Source: Bacillota bacterium
GTDB lineage: Bacteria; Bacillota; Clostridia; Oscillospirales; Ruminococcaceae
DNA length: 61,156 bases
Assembly: GCA_023443315.1 (NCBI GenBank)
Contig: JAEZVA010000096.1
Span: forward strand, 1 to 61,156
Direction: 5' to 3'
A program made the translations under genes and the position numbers. The notes under the pieces are model-generated. The model was not told the origin of the DNA and did not search any database. It worked only from the letters and a program-made list of their open reading frames with translations. Below, piece by piece: positions 17,045 through 25,909 of the stretch; position 1 is the stretch's first letter; every line of letters starts with the position of its first letter.

Positions 17045-18310
17045 ATGACAAAACAGCAAAATCGATGGATTCCAGTTATCGCGGGGATTGCGATACAGCT
17101 CTGCCTTGGTACCGCCTACATCTGGGGCGTGTTCCAAAAGGGCGTAGCAAGCTACCTGTTTGCGGGCAACAATGCGGACGCGGGTCTTGCCTTTTCCATC
17201 CTGCTTAGTATGCTCACACTGGGCAGCACGATAGGCGGCTACCTGCAAAACCGCTTTAGCACTCGTCCCGTTGTAATTACGGGCGGTCTTATCCTTGCGC
17301 TTGGCTTTTTTCTTGCATCGCTTACCCCACCCTCTGCGGGGTGGCTTATCTGGATTACCTACGGCGTGGTCGGTGGCTTTGGCATGGGCATGACCTACTC
17401 GACCACCATCGCCTGCTGCCAGAAGTGGTTCCCCGATAAGCGCGGGTTTATCACGGGCATTATCGTGTCTGCGCTTGGGTTTGGCGGCGTGGCGTTTACC
17501 CCCCTTGCCGAGTCACTGATTAAAACCTACGGCGGCGGCACCGCTGGTGTGGGCGAACTTGTTTCGTTTCGCTGGTTCTCGGTTATCTTTCTTATCGTCT
17601 GCACAGTGGGCGGCTTGTTTGTGAACAACCCACCCAAGGACTACATCCCCGAGGGCTGGACCCCGCCTGCACCCAAAACGGGCGTAAGCAAACGGGACTT
17701 TACCCCCAAGGAGGCACTAAAGACCCCGCAGTTTTACGCGATAACCGCAACCCTGATGCTCGCCTGCCTGGCGGGGCTGATGATGATTGCGTTTGGCAAG
17801 ACGATAGCGGGCTACCAGCCCGAGCTCAAAACCATCGCGGTGGCGGGCGTGTTTGCCGTAACGCTGTTTAACTCGTTCGGTCGCCTGTTCTGGGGCTTTG
17901 TATCGGACAAGATCGGCTGCAGAAAAACCGTAATGATTTTGCTTGTTGCCACTGCGGTCTTGGTTTTACTCGTTAAGCTTGTGGTTACCAACGTATTGTT
18001 CTTTGTGCTTGTGGCTGCCATCGGCTTCTTGTACGGCGGATACCTCGGCACCTTCCCCGCGTTTACCGCCGACTACTTTGGCGCGAGACATGTGAGCATG
18101 ATATACGGAATGGTTCTGCTCGGCTTTGGCATCGGCGCGGTCGCGTCCTCCTACCTTGGCGGCTACTTTGTAAACCGCGCAACCGCCGCCGACTCCGCTG
18201 TGCTTGATATCAACATCCTGTTTACCGCGTTTGTTATCGCGTCGGTCGCATCCGCCGTGGGCGCTGTTATCATGCTGATTACAAAGCCGCCGAAGGCACT
18301 CGCAGAGTAA
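17045..18310 (+). CDS. OFA-family major facilitator transporter
   Basis: A 421-residue protein with twelve hydrophobic segments. The N-terminus (RWIPVIAGIAIQLCLGTAYIWGVF) is the hallmark of the oxalate/formate antiporter (OFA) subfamily of the MFS. A typical GGFGMGMTYSTT segment lies in the first half and a GRLFWGFVSDKIG loop motif in the second. OFA members exchange or take up small organic acids such as oxalate, formate or pyruvate. GGAGGAG lies 7 nt before the start, and a good promoter lies directly upstream. It stands alone between two terminators, so it is probably a monocistronic gene. The substrate cannot be read from sequence; export of an acid end product of the neighbouring sugar pathway is possible. 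Confidence 0.92.
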   Translation: MTKQQNRWIPVIAGIAIQLCLGTAYIWGVFQKGVASYLFAGNNADAGLAFSILLSMLTLGSTIGGYLQNRFSTRPVVITGGLILALGFFLASLTPPSAGWLIWITYGVVGGFGMGMTYSTTIACCQKWFPDKRGFITGIIVSALGFGGVAFTPLAESLIKTYGGGTAGVGELVSFRWFSVIFLIVCTVGGLFVNNPPKDYIPEGWTPPAPKTGVSKRDFTPKEALKTPQFYAITATLMLACLAGLMMIAFGKTIAGYQPELKTIAVAGVFAVTLFNSFGRLFWGFVSDKIGCRKTVMILLVATAVLVLLVKLVVTNVLFFVLVAAIGFLYGGYLGTFPAFTADYFGARHVSMIYGMVLLGFGIGAVASSYLGGYFVNRATAADSAVLDINILFTAFVIASVASAVGAVIMLITKPPKALAE

Positions 18311-18338
18311 AGGCGTACCATTCCATTTAGCTAAATCA

Positions 18339-18380
18339 AAACCCGCACAACGGTTCTGTTGTGCGGGTTTGTTGTTTGGC
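18339..18380 (+). terminator. Terminator after the OFA transporter
   Basis: A 13-bp perfect stem (18339-18351 with 18358-18370) with a 6-nt loop, followed by a T-rich tract. Confidence 0.9.
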
Positions 18381-18409
18381 TTTAATTCGTGTAGGGCTGA
18401 AATACCAAA

Positions 18410-18497
18410 TTAACTTATAATGTCTACGAAAAAATCTCCATAAAAGCCATAAACGCAAGCATTTATGAAGATTTTGTTCGGACATTATTTAAGTTAA
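18410..18497. repeat. Long palindromic repeat with conserved loop, copy 1
   Basis: Outer arms TTAACTTATAATGTC (18410-18424) and its imperfect complement (18481-18497) enclose a second long stem (around 18427-18443 with 18462-18480) and the loop AGCCATAAACGCAAGC. The whole unit folds into one hairpin of about 88 nt. It abuts the stop codon of the minus-strand lipoprotein gene. The same unit occurs at 38952-39050 and, degenerate and inverted, at 51797-51854. It is probably a non-autonomous mobile palindrome. Confidence 0.85.
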
Positions 18498-19904
18498 TTA
18501 GCTATAGTATTGGGCAGACCCCAATTCCTCGTAGTAATCCGAGATGGTTACAGTCCCTTTACCGTCTAGGGCAAGGGTGGTTCGAACGACGTGGTTGTGC
18601 TCAAACGCGGCGACAGTACAGCCGGTGTCCATGGTATTGATCAGTCGCCCGCTGCCGTCGTAAACATCCAGCATCACAGGCAGCTTTTTGTCCCAGTCGT
18701 TCTCAAACTTGGGGGAGCGGTACGCAACCAAAAACCAGTCCTTTTTGGCGTCATACGCAATACCGGTAACAAAGCAGTCCTTCGCCTCGCAGTCGATGGC
18801 AAACTGGTCGTCAAGCACCTGCGCGGACTGCACATCAATCAGCTCAAGGCGGAGCTGATGATTGAAGAGTAGCCGAGAGCCCGCACCAAACACCGCCGTC
18901 CCGCCCCCATATTCACTAAGGTAGGTGAATTGCCCGCTTTTGGTATCGTAGGCAACGATATCTGCCGAGAATGCGTCGCCCGCGCCAAAAAGCCCTGCGA
19001 GATAAACCTCCCACCTGCTGTCGGCGCTTACGGCTAACAGGTCATCCAGGTTTTCTTTGCTGTAGCTGCGATCCATCTTCCATGTTTTTGTGTTAAAATC
19101 CAGCGTATAGGTGAGTATGCCGCTACTGACAACGCCGGTTTTGCTGTCGCCGTCTAGCGTGAAGATATCGAGAACATCGTCGGGCATCTCGGGGTCATTT
19201 CTTTGAGCAAAGGCAAAATTCTCATTAAGAATATCAACAGAAGCGACTGGTGTTTCGCGGTGGTACAGACTAAAGGTATATAAACTGGTATTTCTACGGT
19301 CTTTTAACCCCTCGTCGCTGAACAGAAAATAATCGCCGTCAATGGCGCAACGCCGTGCGATCAGCGAGGTGTAGGCATTGGTGGTTGTATCAAAGAAGAT
19401 GTACTCAGGAATAACCCAGCCCGTGAAAAAGGTGAGCAGACCGTTTTTATAGTAACACGGACCGCTGGACACAACCTCCGTTTCGCCGTTTGTTACCGGC
19501 ACAAACTCGGTGGAGATATGCTTGATGTATTCGCCCTGCTTAGCAAACAGCTGAATCTGCAAGGTGGCGTTGTCTTCGTAGAATATCAGCCACGGCTTAT
19601 CTCCTTTGTAGTCCGATACCGCGTAAACAACCGCGTAGGTTTCGCCCTCGGCGTCATACAGCATATCGGCAATTGCGTAATGCTCCGCTGCGGGCGTCCT
19701 GAACGCCAGTTCCTGCCCTGTTTTGGGGTGAGAAAGCAGCGCGACGCGGTCGGTTAGCCATGCGGAGGAGGTTTCCTCCGAGCTAATCCTATCCAGTTCG
19801 GTTGCGGGAGCGGGTGCGCTCTGTGTGCCCACAGGCTGCACAGCACAGCCAATAAGACACAAGAAGGCAAGCAGGCAGACCACTACGGCGCGTAACAGCT
19901 TCAC
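18498..19904 (-). CDS. Secreted lipoprotein of unknown function, beta-propeller-like repeats possible
   Basis: A 468-residue protein. It has a short basic N-terminus, a hydrophobic segment and lipobox LIGC, so it is exported and lipid-anchored to the outer face of the membrane. The start is taken as the GTG at 19904, because GGAGG lies exactly 7 nt upstream; the in-frame ATG 15 nt earlier overlaps that site. The mature part has many short segments of the kind ...YDTKSGQFTYLSEYG and ...DFNTKTWKMDRSY, suggesting a beta-strand-rich, possibly propeller fold. No enzyme motif was recognised. It is monocistronic between its own promoter and palindromic repeat copy 1. Function unknown. Confidence 0.82.
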   Translation of the reverse strand: MKLLRAVVVCLLAFLCLIGCAVQPVGTQSAPAPATELDRISSEETSSAWLTDRVALLSHPKTGQELAFRTPAAEHYAIADMLYDAEGETYAVVYAVSDYKGDKPWLIFYEDNATLQIQLFAKQGEYIKHISTEFVPVTNGETEVVSSGPCYYKNGLLTFFTGWVIPEYIFFDTTTNAYTSLIARRCAIDGDYFLFSDEGLKDRRNTSLYTFSLYHRETPVASVDILNENFAFAQRNDPEMPDDVLDIFTLDGDSKTGVVSSGILTYTLDFNTKTWKMDRSYSKENLDDLLAVSADSRWEVYLAGLFGAGDAFSADIVAYDTKSGQFTYLSEYGGGTAVFGAGSRLLFNHQLRLELIDVQSAQVLDDQFAIDCEAKDCFVTGIAYDAKKDWFLVAYRSPKFENDWDKKLPVMLDVYDGSGRLINTMDTGCTVAAFEHNHVVRTTLALDGKGTVTISDYYEELGSAQYYS

Positions 19905-19953
19905 TTGCAAATCCTCCATATATTACTTGGGAACTAATAATTACAATAAATAC

Positions 19954-19982
19954 ATAATATACCATAATTCGCGCAAGGTCAA
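19954..19982 (-). promoter_or_regulatory. Sigma-A-type promoter of the lipoprotein gene
   Basis: Read on the minus strand: TTGACC (19982-19977), a 17-nt spacer and TATTAT (19959-19954), about 50 nt upstream of the GTG start. Confidence 0.65.
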
Positions 19983-20140
19983 GGGGCAGCGAAATGCCGT
20001 AGGGCAGCAGAAATGATAGCCATCCCCGCCTGCGAGGGGAACGCGTATGTACTGAACCCGAGGTTTTGTATTTGCGTTATCGAGCACATTTTTATGCACA
20101 GTACTCTAATAAATGAGTGCAATCATGTTAGGTTTGTACC

Positions 20141-20170
20141 GTGACAGACAAAACCCCTATGGTATATAAT
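20141..20170 (+). promoter_or_regulatory. Strong sigma-A-type promoter upstream of the LacI-type gene
   Basis: GTGACA (20141-20146), an 18-nt spacer and a perfect TATAAT (20165-20170). The predicted start near 20177 gives a leader of about 295 nt before the regulator gene, which is unusually long. Confidence 0.7.
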
Positions 20171-20176
20171 AAAGCT

Positions 20177-20410
20177 ATATCTGCTCAAAAGCACGAGGGC
20201 AAACTTTGTAATGGTTCTTTTCGGGGGGTGAGTCCCTCTCAAAAGGGGGGCATCGAGCAGTCCGCAAGCAGTTGGTGCGGCAGGCGCAAGGCTCGACAAA
20301 ATGCCCCAGCGCGTGTGCCTGAGCACATGGGGTGCCTCATACCGGGTTCTACAAAAAGCGACGAAATGGCAAGCGTTGCGCAGGTTACTGTGTGTGCGGG
20401 CACATTTTAA
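20177..20410 (+). ncRNA. Candidate structured leader or small RNA
   Basis: The segment after the TATAAT promoter has no convincing coding frame but dense pairing. A small TGCT/AGCA hairpin starts at 20182. GGGGCAT (20247-20253) pairs with ATGCCCC (20301-20307), continued by CGAGC/GCTCG (20254-20258 with 20291-20295) and an inner CCGCA/TGCGG. GTGTGC/GCACAT forms a stem at about 20313-20326. The CCCC at 20304-20307 can instead pair with GGGG just after that stem (20328-20332), so two exclusive folds exist, as in a switch. A weak hairpin with TTTT ends near 20410. It does not match any riboswitch class, 6S, RNase P or tmRNA core that I could recall. The RNA nature is inference. Confidence 0.45.
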
Positions 20411-20472
20411 GGTAGCCGCATCGGTTTTGTGCTATTGCACCCAGATTGGGATAAAAGGATGTGACGTGTAAC

Positions 20473-21492
20473 ATGTCAGTTACAATAAAGCAAATCAGTG
20501 AGATCTGCGGGGTCTCGCGCGGTACGGTAGACCGTGTGCTGAACAACCGCGGCAGGGTGAAGCCGCAGACCGAGCAGCTGGTTCGCAACGCCGCGGCGCA
20601 GCTTGGCTATGTGCCCAACATCGCGGGGAAGGCGCTTGCCGCAAAGAAAAAGGCGTTTACCATCGGCTGCCTGATGAACTCGGAGGGCAACGTGTTCTTT
20701 GACGACGTGCTGCGCGGTATCCGCCGGGCGGAGGGGGAGCTTTCGGACTACGACACCAAGATTTTACTAAAAACCATGAAGGGCTATGACGTAGCGCGGC
20801 AGCTGGAGCTGATTGACGAGCTGGCGTCACAGGTTAACGCCCTTGTTATTACCCCAATAAGCGACCCGCAGATTGAGGCAAGGCTTAATGCCCTGTGCCA
20901 GACGGGGCTGTGCGTTGTGGCGGTGAACAACGACATCGAAAACACCGGCCGCCTAAGCTATGTGGGCAGCGATTACTATAAGGGCGGCGAAACGGCGTGC
21001 GGCATGCTGGGTATGATGACTGGCGGCAGCGCGAAGGTGGGCATTCTAACCGGCTCGGTTCGGGTGCTTGGTCATGCGCGGCGCATTGCGGGGTTTAAGA
21101 ACGTGATGAACAGCAAGTTTCCCGACCTTCAGGTGGTGGACTTTGCCGAGACCAACGACGATGAGATCATCGCCTACGACGTAACCAGAACCATGCTCGA
21201 AAACCACAGCGACATCAACGCGCTGTACGTTGTGGCGGGCGGCGTGTACGGCGTATGCCGCGCGGTGCTTTCGATGCGTATGAATAAAAAGGTCAAGATC
21301 ATCTGCTTTGACAAAACCCCCACCACCGTAGAGATGATGAAAAAGGGCATGATTGCCGCCACCATCTGTCAGCAGCCCTATACCCAGGGCTACCGCTCGG
21401 TGCGCATCGCGTTTGACTATCTGGTGTCGGGCATCAAGCCAAACCCTGAGTACATTATGAAGACCGAGATTAAGATTCTAGAAAACCTCTAA
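20473..21492 (+). CDS. LacI-family transcriptional regulator
   Basis: A 339-residue regulator. The N-terminal helix-turn-helix (VTIKQISEICGVSRGTVDRV) is followed by the hinge and a periplasmic-binding-protein-like sugar-sensing domain (GCLMNSEGN..., VGSDYYKGGE, GFKNVMNS). The start is placed at the ATG 20473, 13 nt after AAAAGGA; a GTG at 20461 is in frame but almost touches that site. LacI-type proteins bind palindromic operators and release them when a sugar or sugar derivative binds. The gene has a long structured leader. Its likely targets are the sugar operons at 4-16 kb, or the gene itself (inference). A hairpin terminator follows the stop. Confidence 0.92.
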   Translation: MSVTIKQISEICGVSRGTVDRVLNNRGRVKPQTEQLVRNAAAQLGYVPNIAGKALAAKKKAFTIGCLMNSEGNVFFDDVLRGIRRAEGELSDYDTKILLKTMKGYDVARQLELIDELASQVNALVITPISDPQIEARLNALCQTGLCVVAVNNDIENTGRLSYVGSDYYKGGETACGMLGMMTGGSAKVGILTGSVRVLGHARRIAGFKNVMNSKFPDLQVVDFAETNDDEIIAYDVTRTMLENHSDINALYVVAGGVYGVCRAVLSMRMNKKVKIICFDKTPTTVEMMKKGMIAATICQQPYTQGYRSVRIAFDYLVSGIKPNPEYIMKTEIKILENL

Positions 21493-21512
21493 CGTTATTT
21501 ATCCAATCTAAA

Positions 21513-21562
21513 CAGACAAGGCGCAAAGGGGCACCCCCCCCTATGCGCCTTGCCTGTTTTTT
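21513..21562. terminator. Bidirectional hairpin terminator
   Basis: A 9-bp stem (21517-21525 with 21544-21552), extended by CAG/CTG after one mismatch, is followed by TTTTTT on the + strand. It separates the LacI-type gene from the convergent membrane protein gene. Confidence 0.8.
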
Positions 21563-21572
21563 GTATTACGCA

Positions 21573-22130
21573 TTACATAAAGATCGCGGCAATCCCCGCA
21601 AGAATCGCGCCCACGATGTTAAATAGCATATCGGTATCAGTATCCTTTAAGCCGTGCTGGGCGGGCAAACGCGGCTTGTTTTGGGTTGCCTTATCCCCAA
21701 AAAACTCAATGATTTCAAATATTGTGCCGAGCGCAATGCCCAGCGCCGTCACGAACAAGAATAGATACGCCTTGGGCAACGGTGGCGGCTTTAGGGTGTT
21801 GTCGATGATGGAGTTAACAAACAGGGCAAAGGCAAACGTCCCCACCAGATGTAGCCACCGGTCAAAGGTGGTGGATTTGTGGTAAACATCCAGAAACTCC
21901 CCCACCAGCGTGTGCAACAGCACAGATAAAAATACAAGGGCAAGCACAAAAACGGGGGTATTAAAAAAACCGATTGCCTCAAAGAATATAAAGACCAGCA
22001 GCGCAGCATACACCACAACCAACTGCGGTAGGAACTTGCGCTGTTTTTTTATGAGCATACCAATAATGCCGATGATAACAATGAGCGTAAACAGCGAAAA
22101 CAGAAGCAGTACGGCGGTTAGATGTCGCAT
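21573..22130 (-). CDS. Integral membrane protein, YjdF/DUF2238-like
   Basis: A 185-residue protein with five to six hydrophobic segments. The segment TFDRWLHLVGTF and the later GTIFEIIEFFGDK, QHGLKDTDTDM and FNIVGA resemble the conserved loop residues of the YjdF (DUF2238) family of small bacterial membrane proteins, whose function is not established. The start at 22130 has GGTGAG just upstream; longer in-frame starts up to 22265 exist but would add a non-hydrophobic extension without a better ribosome site. It is followed by the bidirectional terminator at 21513. The family call is moderate. Confidence 0.65.
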   Translation of the reverse strand: MRHLTAVLLLFSLFTLIVIIGIIGMLIKKQRKFLPQLVVVYAALLVFIFFEAIGFFNTPVFVLALVFLSVLLHTLVGEFLDVYHKSTTFDRWLHLVGTFAFALFVNSIIDNTLKPPPLPKAYLFLFVTALGIALGTIFEIIEFFGDKATQNKPRLPAQHGLKDTDTDMLFNIVGAILAGIAAIFM

Positions 22131-22255
22131 CCTCTCACCCTTCTTCCAACAAAATGTACAGGATAGTGTTGCCAAAACCCATTGCAACATACCAAATTCA
22201 AAAAACATCAATTTAAACCAAAAGGCACGAGGTTGTGCCTTGATGGAGGGTAGTA

Positions 22256-22284
22256 AAAAGGTCATCGGGGCAAACCCGATGACC
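22256..22284 (-). terminator. Terminator of the Crp/Fnr gene
   Basis: A 10-bp stem (22260-22269 with 22275-22284). On the minus strand it is followed by TTTTT. A smaller AAGGAC/GTCCTT hairpin lies between it and the stop. Confidence 0.8.
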
Positions 22285-22314
22285 CTGTAAAACCGAAGGA
22301 CATCCGTCCTTGCG

Positions 22315-22947
22315 TTAGTGTGGCTGTTTTGTATATAGTTGAGTAAGGGCCTCTTTGTTTAAAACCTTGACGAGGGTGGTCGTGCTGTCTACGACGCCCA
22401 GCTCGGAGAGCTTTTTCAGCACGCGGTTTAAGCTGCGCTGCGAGGTGCCCGCACGCTCTGCGAGCGTCGCCTTGGTAAACGGCAGAACCCCTTTTTCGTT
22501 TGTGTGGGTGAGCAACAGGTAGGCTACCCGCTGGTCGAGCATGCCGGTGACCCCCACCTTGGTAAAGCTGCTGAGGCTGACAAACCGATTGCTCAGCATC
22601 GTAAGCAGGTGGATGCACAGGGCATTGTCGGTGTTAAGCCACTGCAGAAACATCTCGTTTGGTATCTGTAGCATCTCGCACGGGGTAAGTGCACGCACAC
22701 TGCTTTGCACTGACACGCGCGAGAAAAACTCAAGCTCGCCAAGAAGCTCCCACGCGCCATACGAGCCGATGTTAAGCAGCTCCGAACGGCTGCCCTCCCC
22801 GATGACCTCCACCGTGCCGGAGACAATCAGGTAGACGCAGCTTAGCGCCTCACCCGCAGCCATCACGCTCTCCCCTACTGCAAAACGGCGCAGGATAAAC
22901 CGTTCCTTAATCTCTGCGGGGCAATTAAGATAGAGTTTTTTGAGCAC
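22315..22947 (-). CDS. Crp/Fnr-family transcriptional regulator
   Basis: A 210-residue regulator. The N-terminal cyclic-nucleotide-binding-like beta-barrel (FAVGESVMAAGEALSCVYLI...GTVEVIGEG) is followed by a dimerisation helix and a C-terminal winged helix (LAERAGTSQRSLNRVLKKLSELG). It lacks the N-terminal Cys cluster of oxygen-sensing FNR. The start is taken as the GTG at 22947, which has GGGGG 8 nt upstream; the ATG at 22965 overlaps that site. The ligand is unknown. It is a single gene between a terminator and the divergent nucleoside hydrolase, which is a possible target because it shares the 275-bp intergenic region. Confidence 0.88.
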   Translation of the reverse strand: MLKKLYLNCPAEIKERFILRRFAVGESVMAAGEALSCVYLIVSGTVEVIGEGSRSELLNIGSYGAWELLGELEFFSRVSVQSSVRALTPCEMLQIPNEMFLQWLNTDNALCIHLLTMLSNRFVSLSSFTKVGVTGMLDQRVAYLLLTHTNEKGVLPFTKATLAERAGTSQRSLNRVLKKLSELGVVDSTTTLVKVLNKEALTQLYTKQPH

Positions 22948-23222
22948 GCTGCATTCCCCCCTCATCGTTACACAAAAGCCGCATTGATAGCAGGGTAATA
23001 AACCACAAACAAGACCCTCACGGCGTTCAATAACGTTGTAAGATTATTATATCACAAAAGGTGACGTGTTTTGGGTAGGATTGCCCATCAAAAGACGGTT
23101 ACCGCGAACTGACGCAGTTCTGGTAACGGGAGAACTAGTAAAACTATAGTTCCCAAGGCAAAGTGTGCCATCTCATAACAGCAGCTACAACAAAGGTATC
23201 ATTACAAAGGAGTGAACATCCG

Positions 23223-24230
23223 ATGGAACAGTTGAAAAAGAGAAAGATTATACTTGATGTAGACACCGGCACCGATGACGCGATGGCGATCATTATCGCC
23301 ATGCTCGCGCAGGAGCTGGATGTCCTCGGCATTACGGTAGTACAGGGCAACCAGCCGCTGAAGTATACGCTCGAAAACACGCTGCGTGTCGTGGAATTGA
23401 TGGGCGGGAACGTTCCGGTGTATGGAGGCTGCCCCGAACCGATGGTTCAAACCATGAGCGTCGGACGAATGAAGAACCAGCGTATGCAGCTGTTTGAAAA
23501 AGAGGTTGACGGAAAAAAGGTCAATATCCATGACGAGTACCTGAACCTTCCGCAGGCAGTTCTTAAGCCCGAGCCCCAGCATGCGGTAAGCTTTATTGTG
23601 GATACACTGCGCAACACAAAAGAGAAGATTACCCTGGTTGCAGTTGGTCCTGCTACAAACGTGGGCATGGCATTGCGTATGGACCCCGATATCGCGAACA
23701 ACCTTGAGGAGATTGTCGTCATGGGCGGCGGTGTGACCTCGGTGAATCGCACCTCGGGCGCCGAGATGAACTTTTACATGGACCCCGAAGCGGCACAGCT
23801 GATGATAAAGGCAAAATGCAAGGTCACCATCCTGCCGCTTGATGCAACTACCTCTGCGCTGTTCTCCCGCGAGGATGCCAAGGTGATTGCCGCAGTGGGC
23901 AACCGCCCCGCACAGTTTTTTGCGGAGCTGGTAACCCATTTTTCCGAGCGACTTGAGGTGCTCGGTATCAACAACCGCACCCCCGGCTGCTACGACATCG
24001 CCATCCACGATGTGATGTGCATTCTGTACCTGCTTGACCCATCTATCATCACCGACCTGCGCCGCGAAAAGTGTGATGTAGATTTTGCGGGCGGCTATGC
24101 CGACGGTATGCTGGTGGTAGATACACGAAGCTATGTGCAAAAGGATGACGAAACCTATGTAGCGTACCGCATTGACAAGCAAAAGTCGATGGATATGATA
24201 CTCAGCATCCTTTCACGCTATCAGGGCTAG
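23223..24230 (+). CDS. Inosine/uridine-preferring nucleoside hydrolase
   Basis: A 335-residue enzyme that hydrolyses the N-glycosidic bond of ribonucleosides to base and ribose. The family signature DVDTGTDDA (residues about 11-19), which binds the catalytic Ca2+, is intact. A second metal-contact region (VVMGGG) and a late HDVMC segment are also present. The length matches the family. The start is set at 23223, with AAAGGAG 10 nt upstream; an in-frame ATG at 23163 has no such site. Together with the deo cluster at 52.9-56.1 kb it gives the cell two routes for nucleoside use. It is monocistronic and ends at a strong terminator. Confidence 0.93.
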   Translation: MEQLKKRKIILDVDTGTDDAMAIIIAMLAQELDVLGITVVQGNQPLKYTLENTLRVVELMGGNVPVYGGCPEPMVQTMSVGRMKNQRMQLFEKEVDGKKVNIHDEYLNLPQAVLKPEPQHAVSFIVDTLRNTKEKITLVAVGPATNVGMALRMDPDIANNLEEIVVMGGGVTSVNRTSGAEMNFYMDPEAAQLMIKAKCKVTILPLDATTSALFSREDAKVIAAVGNRPAQFFAELVTHFSERLEVLGINNRTPGCYDIAIHDVMCILYLLDPSIITDLRREKCDVDFAGGYADGMLVVDTRSYVQKDDETYVAYRIDKQKSMDMILSILSRYQG

Positions 24231-24302
24231 CGGATAATCCCGCCTGTAGTCCATCTCACGTAACATCTCTGCGGCGCGCCGTAGGCGCCGTGAAGTAAAT
24301 AG

Positions 24303-24342
24303 GAAGACCCTCCTCGCCGTTTCGATAGCGAGGGGGGTCTTC
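24303..24342 (+). terminator. Terminator after the nucleoside hydrolase
   Basis: A 15-bp stem with one wobble (24303-24317 with 24328-24342) and a 10-nt loop. The following T-run is weak. A CGGCGC/GCGCCG hairpin lies just before it (24272-24290). Confidence 0.75.
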
Positions 24343-24617
24343 GCTTGACAGCGGAGGAATCGCCATAATAGAGTAGAATTATTGGGTTTTTATGTTATAC
24401 TATGATTACATATATAATATGGAAGGCTTGTTATAGAATGAACGTAAGCTTCATTGATACTGGGCAGTAACCCAGTAGCCTGACAATACAATACCCTAAA
24501 CGCCTTTGCTGTCGGGATAATATCCTAACGGCTGTTTGTGTTGCCCGTAATGCCCGAGCGCCTCCGTATTGGCGGCAGTGATAATAGCACCAAAACACAA
24601 TACAGGAGGACTGTTTT
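24343..24617 (+). other. Leader region of the MFS gene
   Basis: Part of the 387-bp gap after 24230. It is AT-rich up to about 24430, with several TATAAT-like strings but no well-spaced promoter. A small ACTGGG/CCCAGT hairpin lies at about 24459-24476. The last 24 nt before the ribosome site (CACCAAAACACAATACAGGA...) nearly equal those before the deacetylase gene at 4548. Confidence 0.45.
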
Positions 24618-25805
24618 ATGAAGGGATTAAGACCGTTTTTAAGGCTATTTTACACCCATAGCTTCTTTCTTGAGTTTGTACTGCTGTACCCCGTGTACAT
24701 GCTGCTGTTTGAGGAAAAGGGGCTAAGCATCCCCCTCATTTCGCTGCTGATGATTATCTGGAGCGTGCCCGTGTTTGTGCTGGAGTTTCCGTCCGGCGTG
24801 CTTGCGGATAAATGGAGCCGCAAGCAGCTTATTGTAATTGGCACACTGTTTAAGCTGGCGGCATACCTTTTGTGGCTGTTTGCCGACGGATTTGCTCTGT
24901 TTGCTTTGGGCTTTGTGCTGTGGGGTGTGCAGATTGCCCTGTGCTCCGGCGCAACCGAGGCACTGCTGTACGATGTGTTAGTAAAATACGGTCAGCAGGA
25001 GCAGTACGAAAAGATCGCGGGCAGGGCGCGCTTTTACGGCGGGCTGGGGCTTGCGTTATCCATGCTGCTGGGCGGGTTTGCCGCAAGCTTTGGCTATGCG
25101 CTTGTTACGGTGCTTTCTATGGCATCGGTGGGCATTTCGTTTGCCGCCGCGCTGTGTTTTGAGCAGCCCAAAAAGGCGGAAAACCAGAGCGAGGGCGGTT
25201 TTCGGGAGTATCTTAGCGGGTTTTCGCAGGGGCTGCGGGCATGCAGGCAGAGCAAAACGGTGCTTTCGCTGTTGCTGTTCGGCACACTGGTTGCCATAGC
25301 CCCCGGCATTTTGGAGGAATACGACCAGCTGTATGCAAGGCAGGCGCTCGAGGCGCGCCACATCCTGCTGCCCTTGAGTTGGGTCGGTATATGGGGCGCG
25401 GTGCGCACAGGCATAGAGGCGCTGAGCGCGCGGTTTGCGTACCGGGTCAAACACCTGTTTGGCAGCGTGCGCCGCATTGCGATGCTGGGGCTTGCGGGGG
25501 GCTTCGCGCTCACGATGTCCGCGCTGTTTTTCTCGCTGTGGCTGCTGCCGCTGTACCTGCTATTTTATGCGCTGCTTTCGGGTGCGGCGGTGCTTGCCGA
25601 GGGTAGTCTGCAGAGAGCGGTACCCTCCGCACAGCGCGCCACCGTACTGTCGCTTGCATCGCTTGCCGCAAACCTGTACGCCATACTGCCCTACCTTGCG
25701 TTTTCGGCGGTCAGCGAGCCGCTGGGTCTCGGTGCGGGCTTTGTATTTATGGGCGGCTACACCGTTGCCACCGCGCTGATGTTCTTTGCCGTAAGGTGGT
25801 CTTAG
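24618..25805 (+). CDS. MFS transporter
   Basis: A 395-residue protein with twelve hydrophobic segments. The MFS loop 2-3 motif appears as GVLADKWSRKQ after helix 2, and the early segment VFVLEFPSG fits small-molecule exporters of this superfamily. The second half is shorter in loops and rich in Leu and Ala. CAGGAGG lies 9 nt before the start. It stands alone between a leader of about 270 nt and a terminator. It is probably an exporter of drugs or metabolites; the substrate is unknown. Confidence 0.88.
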   Translation: MKGLRPFLRLFYTHSFFLEFVLLYPVYMLLFEEKGLSIPLISLLMIIWSVPVFVLEFPSGVLADKWSRKQLIVIGTLFKLAAYLLWLFADGFALFALGFVLWGVQIALCSGATEALLYDVLVKYGQQEQYEKIAGRARFYGGLGLALSMLLGGFAASFGYALVTVLSMASVGISFAAALCFEQPKKAENQSEGGFREYLSGFSQGLRACRQSKTVLSLLLFGTLVAIAPGILEEYDQLYARQALEARHILLPLSWVGIWGAVRTGIEALSARFAYRVKHLFGSVRRIAMLGLAGGFALTMSALFFSLWLLPLYLLFYALLSGAAVLAEGSLQRAVPSAQRATVLSLASLAANLYAILPYLAFSAVSEPLGLGAGFVFMGGYTVATALMFFAVRWS

Positions 25806-25909
25806 TCGGCTGACGGTAGACGAAACCGCTTAGGGCGGTCGGTGCACGGCATTGCACTCAATGGTATGGACTGTGTGCCTAGCGGCATATAGACTTGACT
25901 TGATACGAC

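Noticed and set aside
20141..20410. 89-codon + strand frame ahead of the LacI-type gene
   Set aside because: It begins inside the promoter, has no ribosome site and no recognisable domain, and overlaps the paired segments. A structured RNA fits better.
20177..20410. 6S RNA, RNase P RNA or tmRNA
   Set aside because: No AGAGGAAAGUCC-like P RNA core, no tRNA-Ala-like ends, and not the single long bulged hairpin of 6S RNA.
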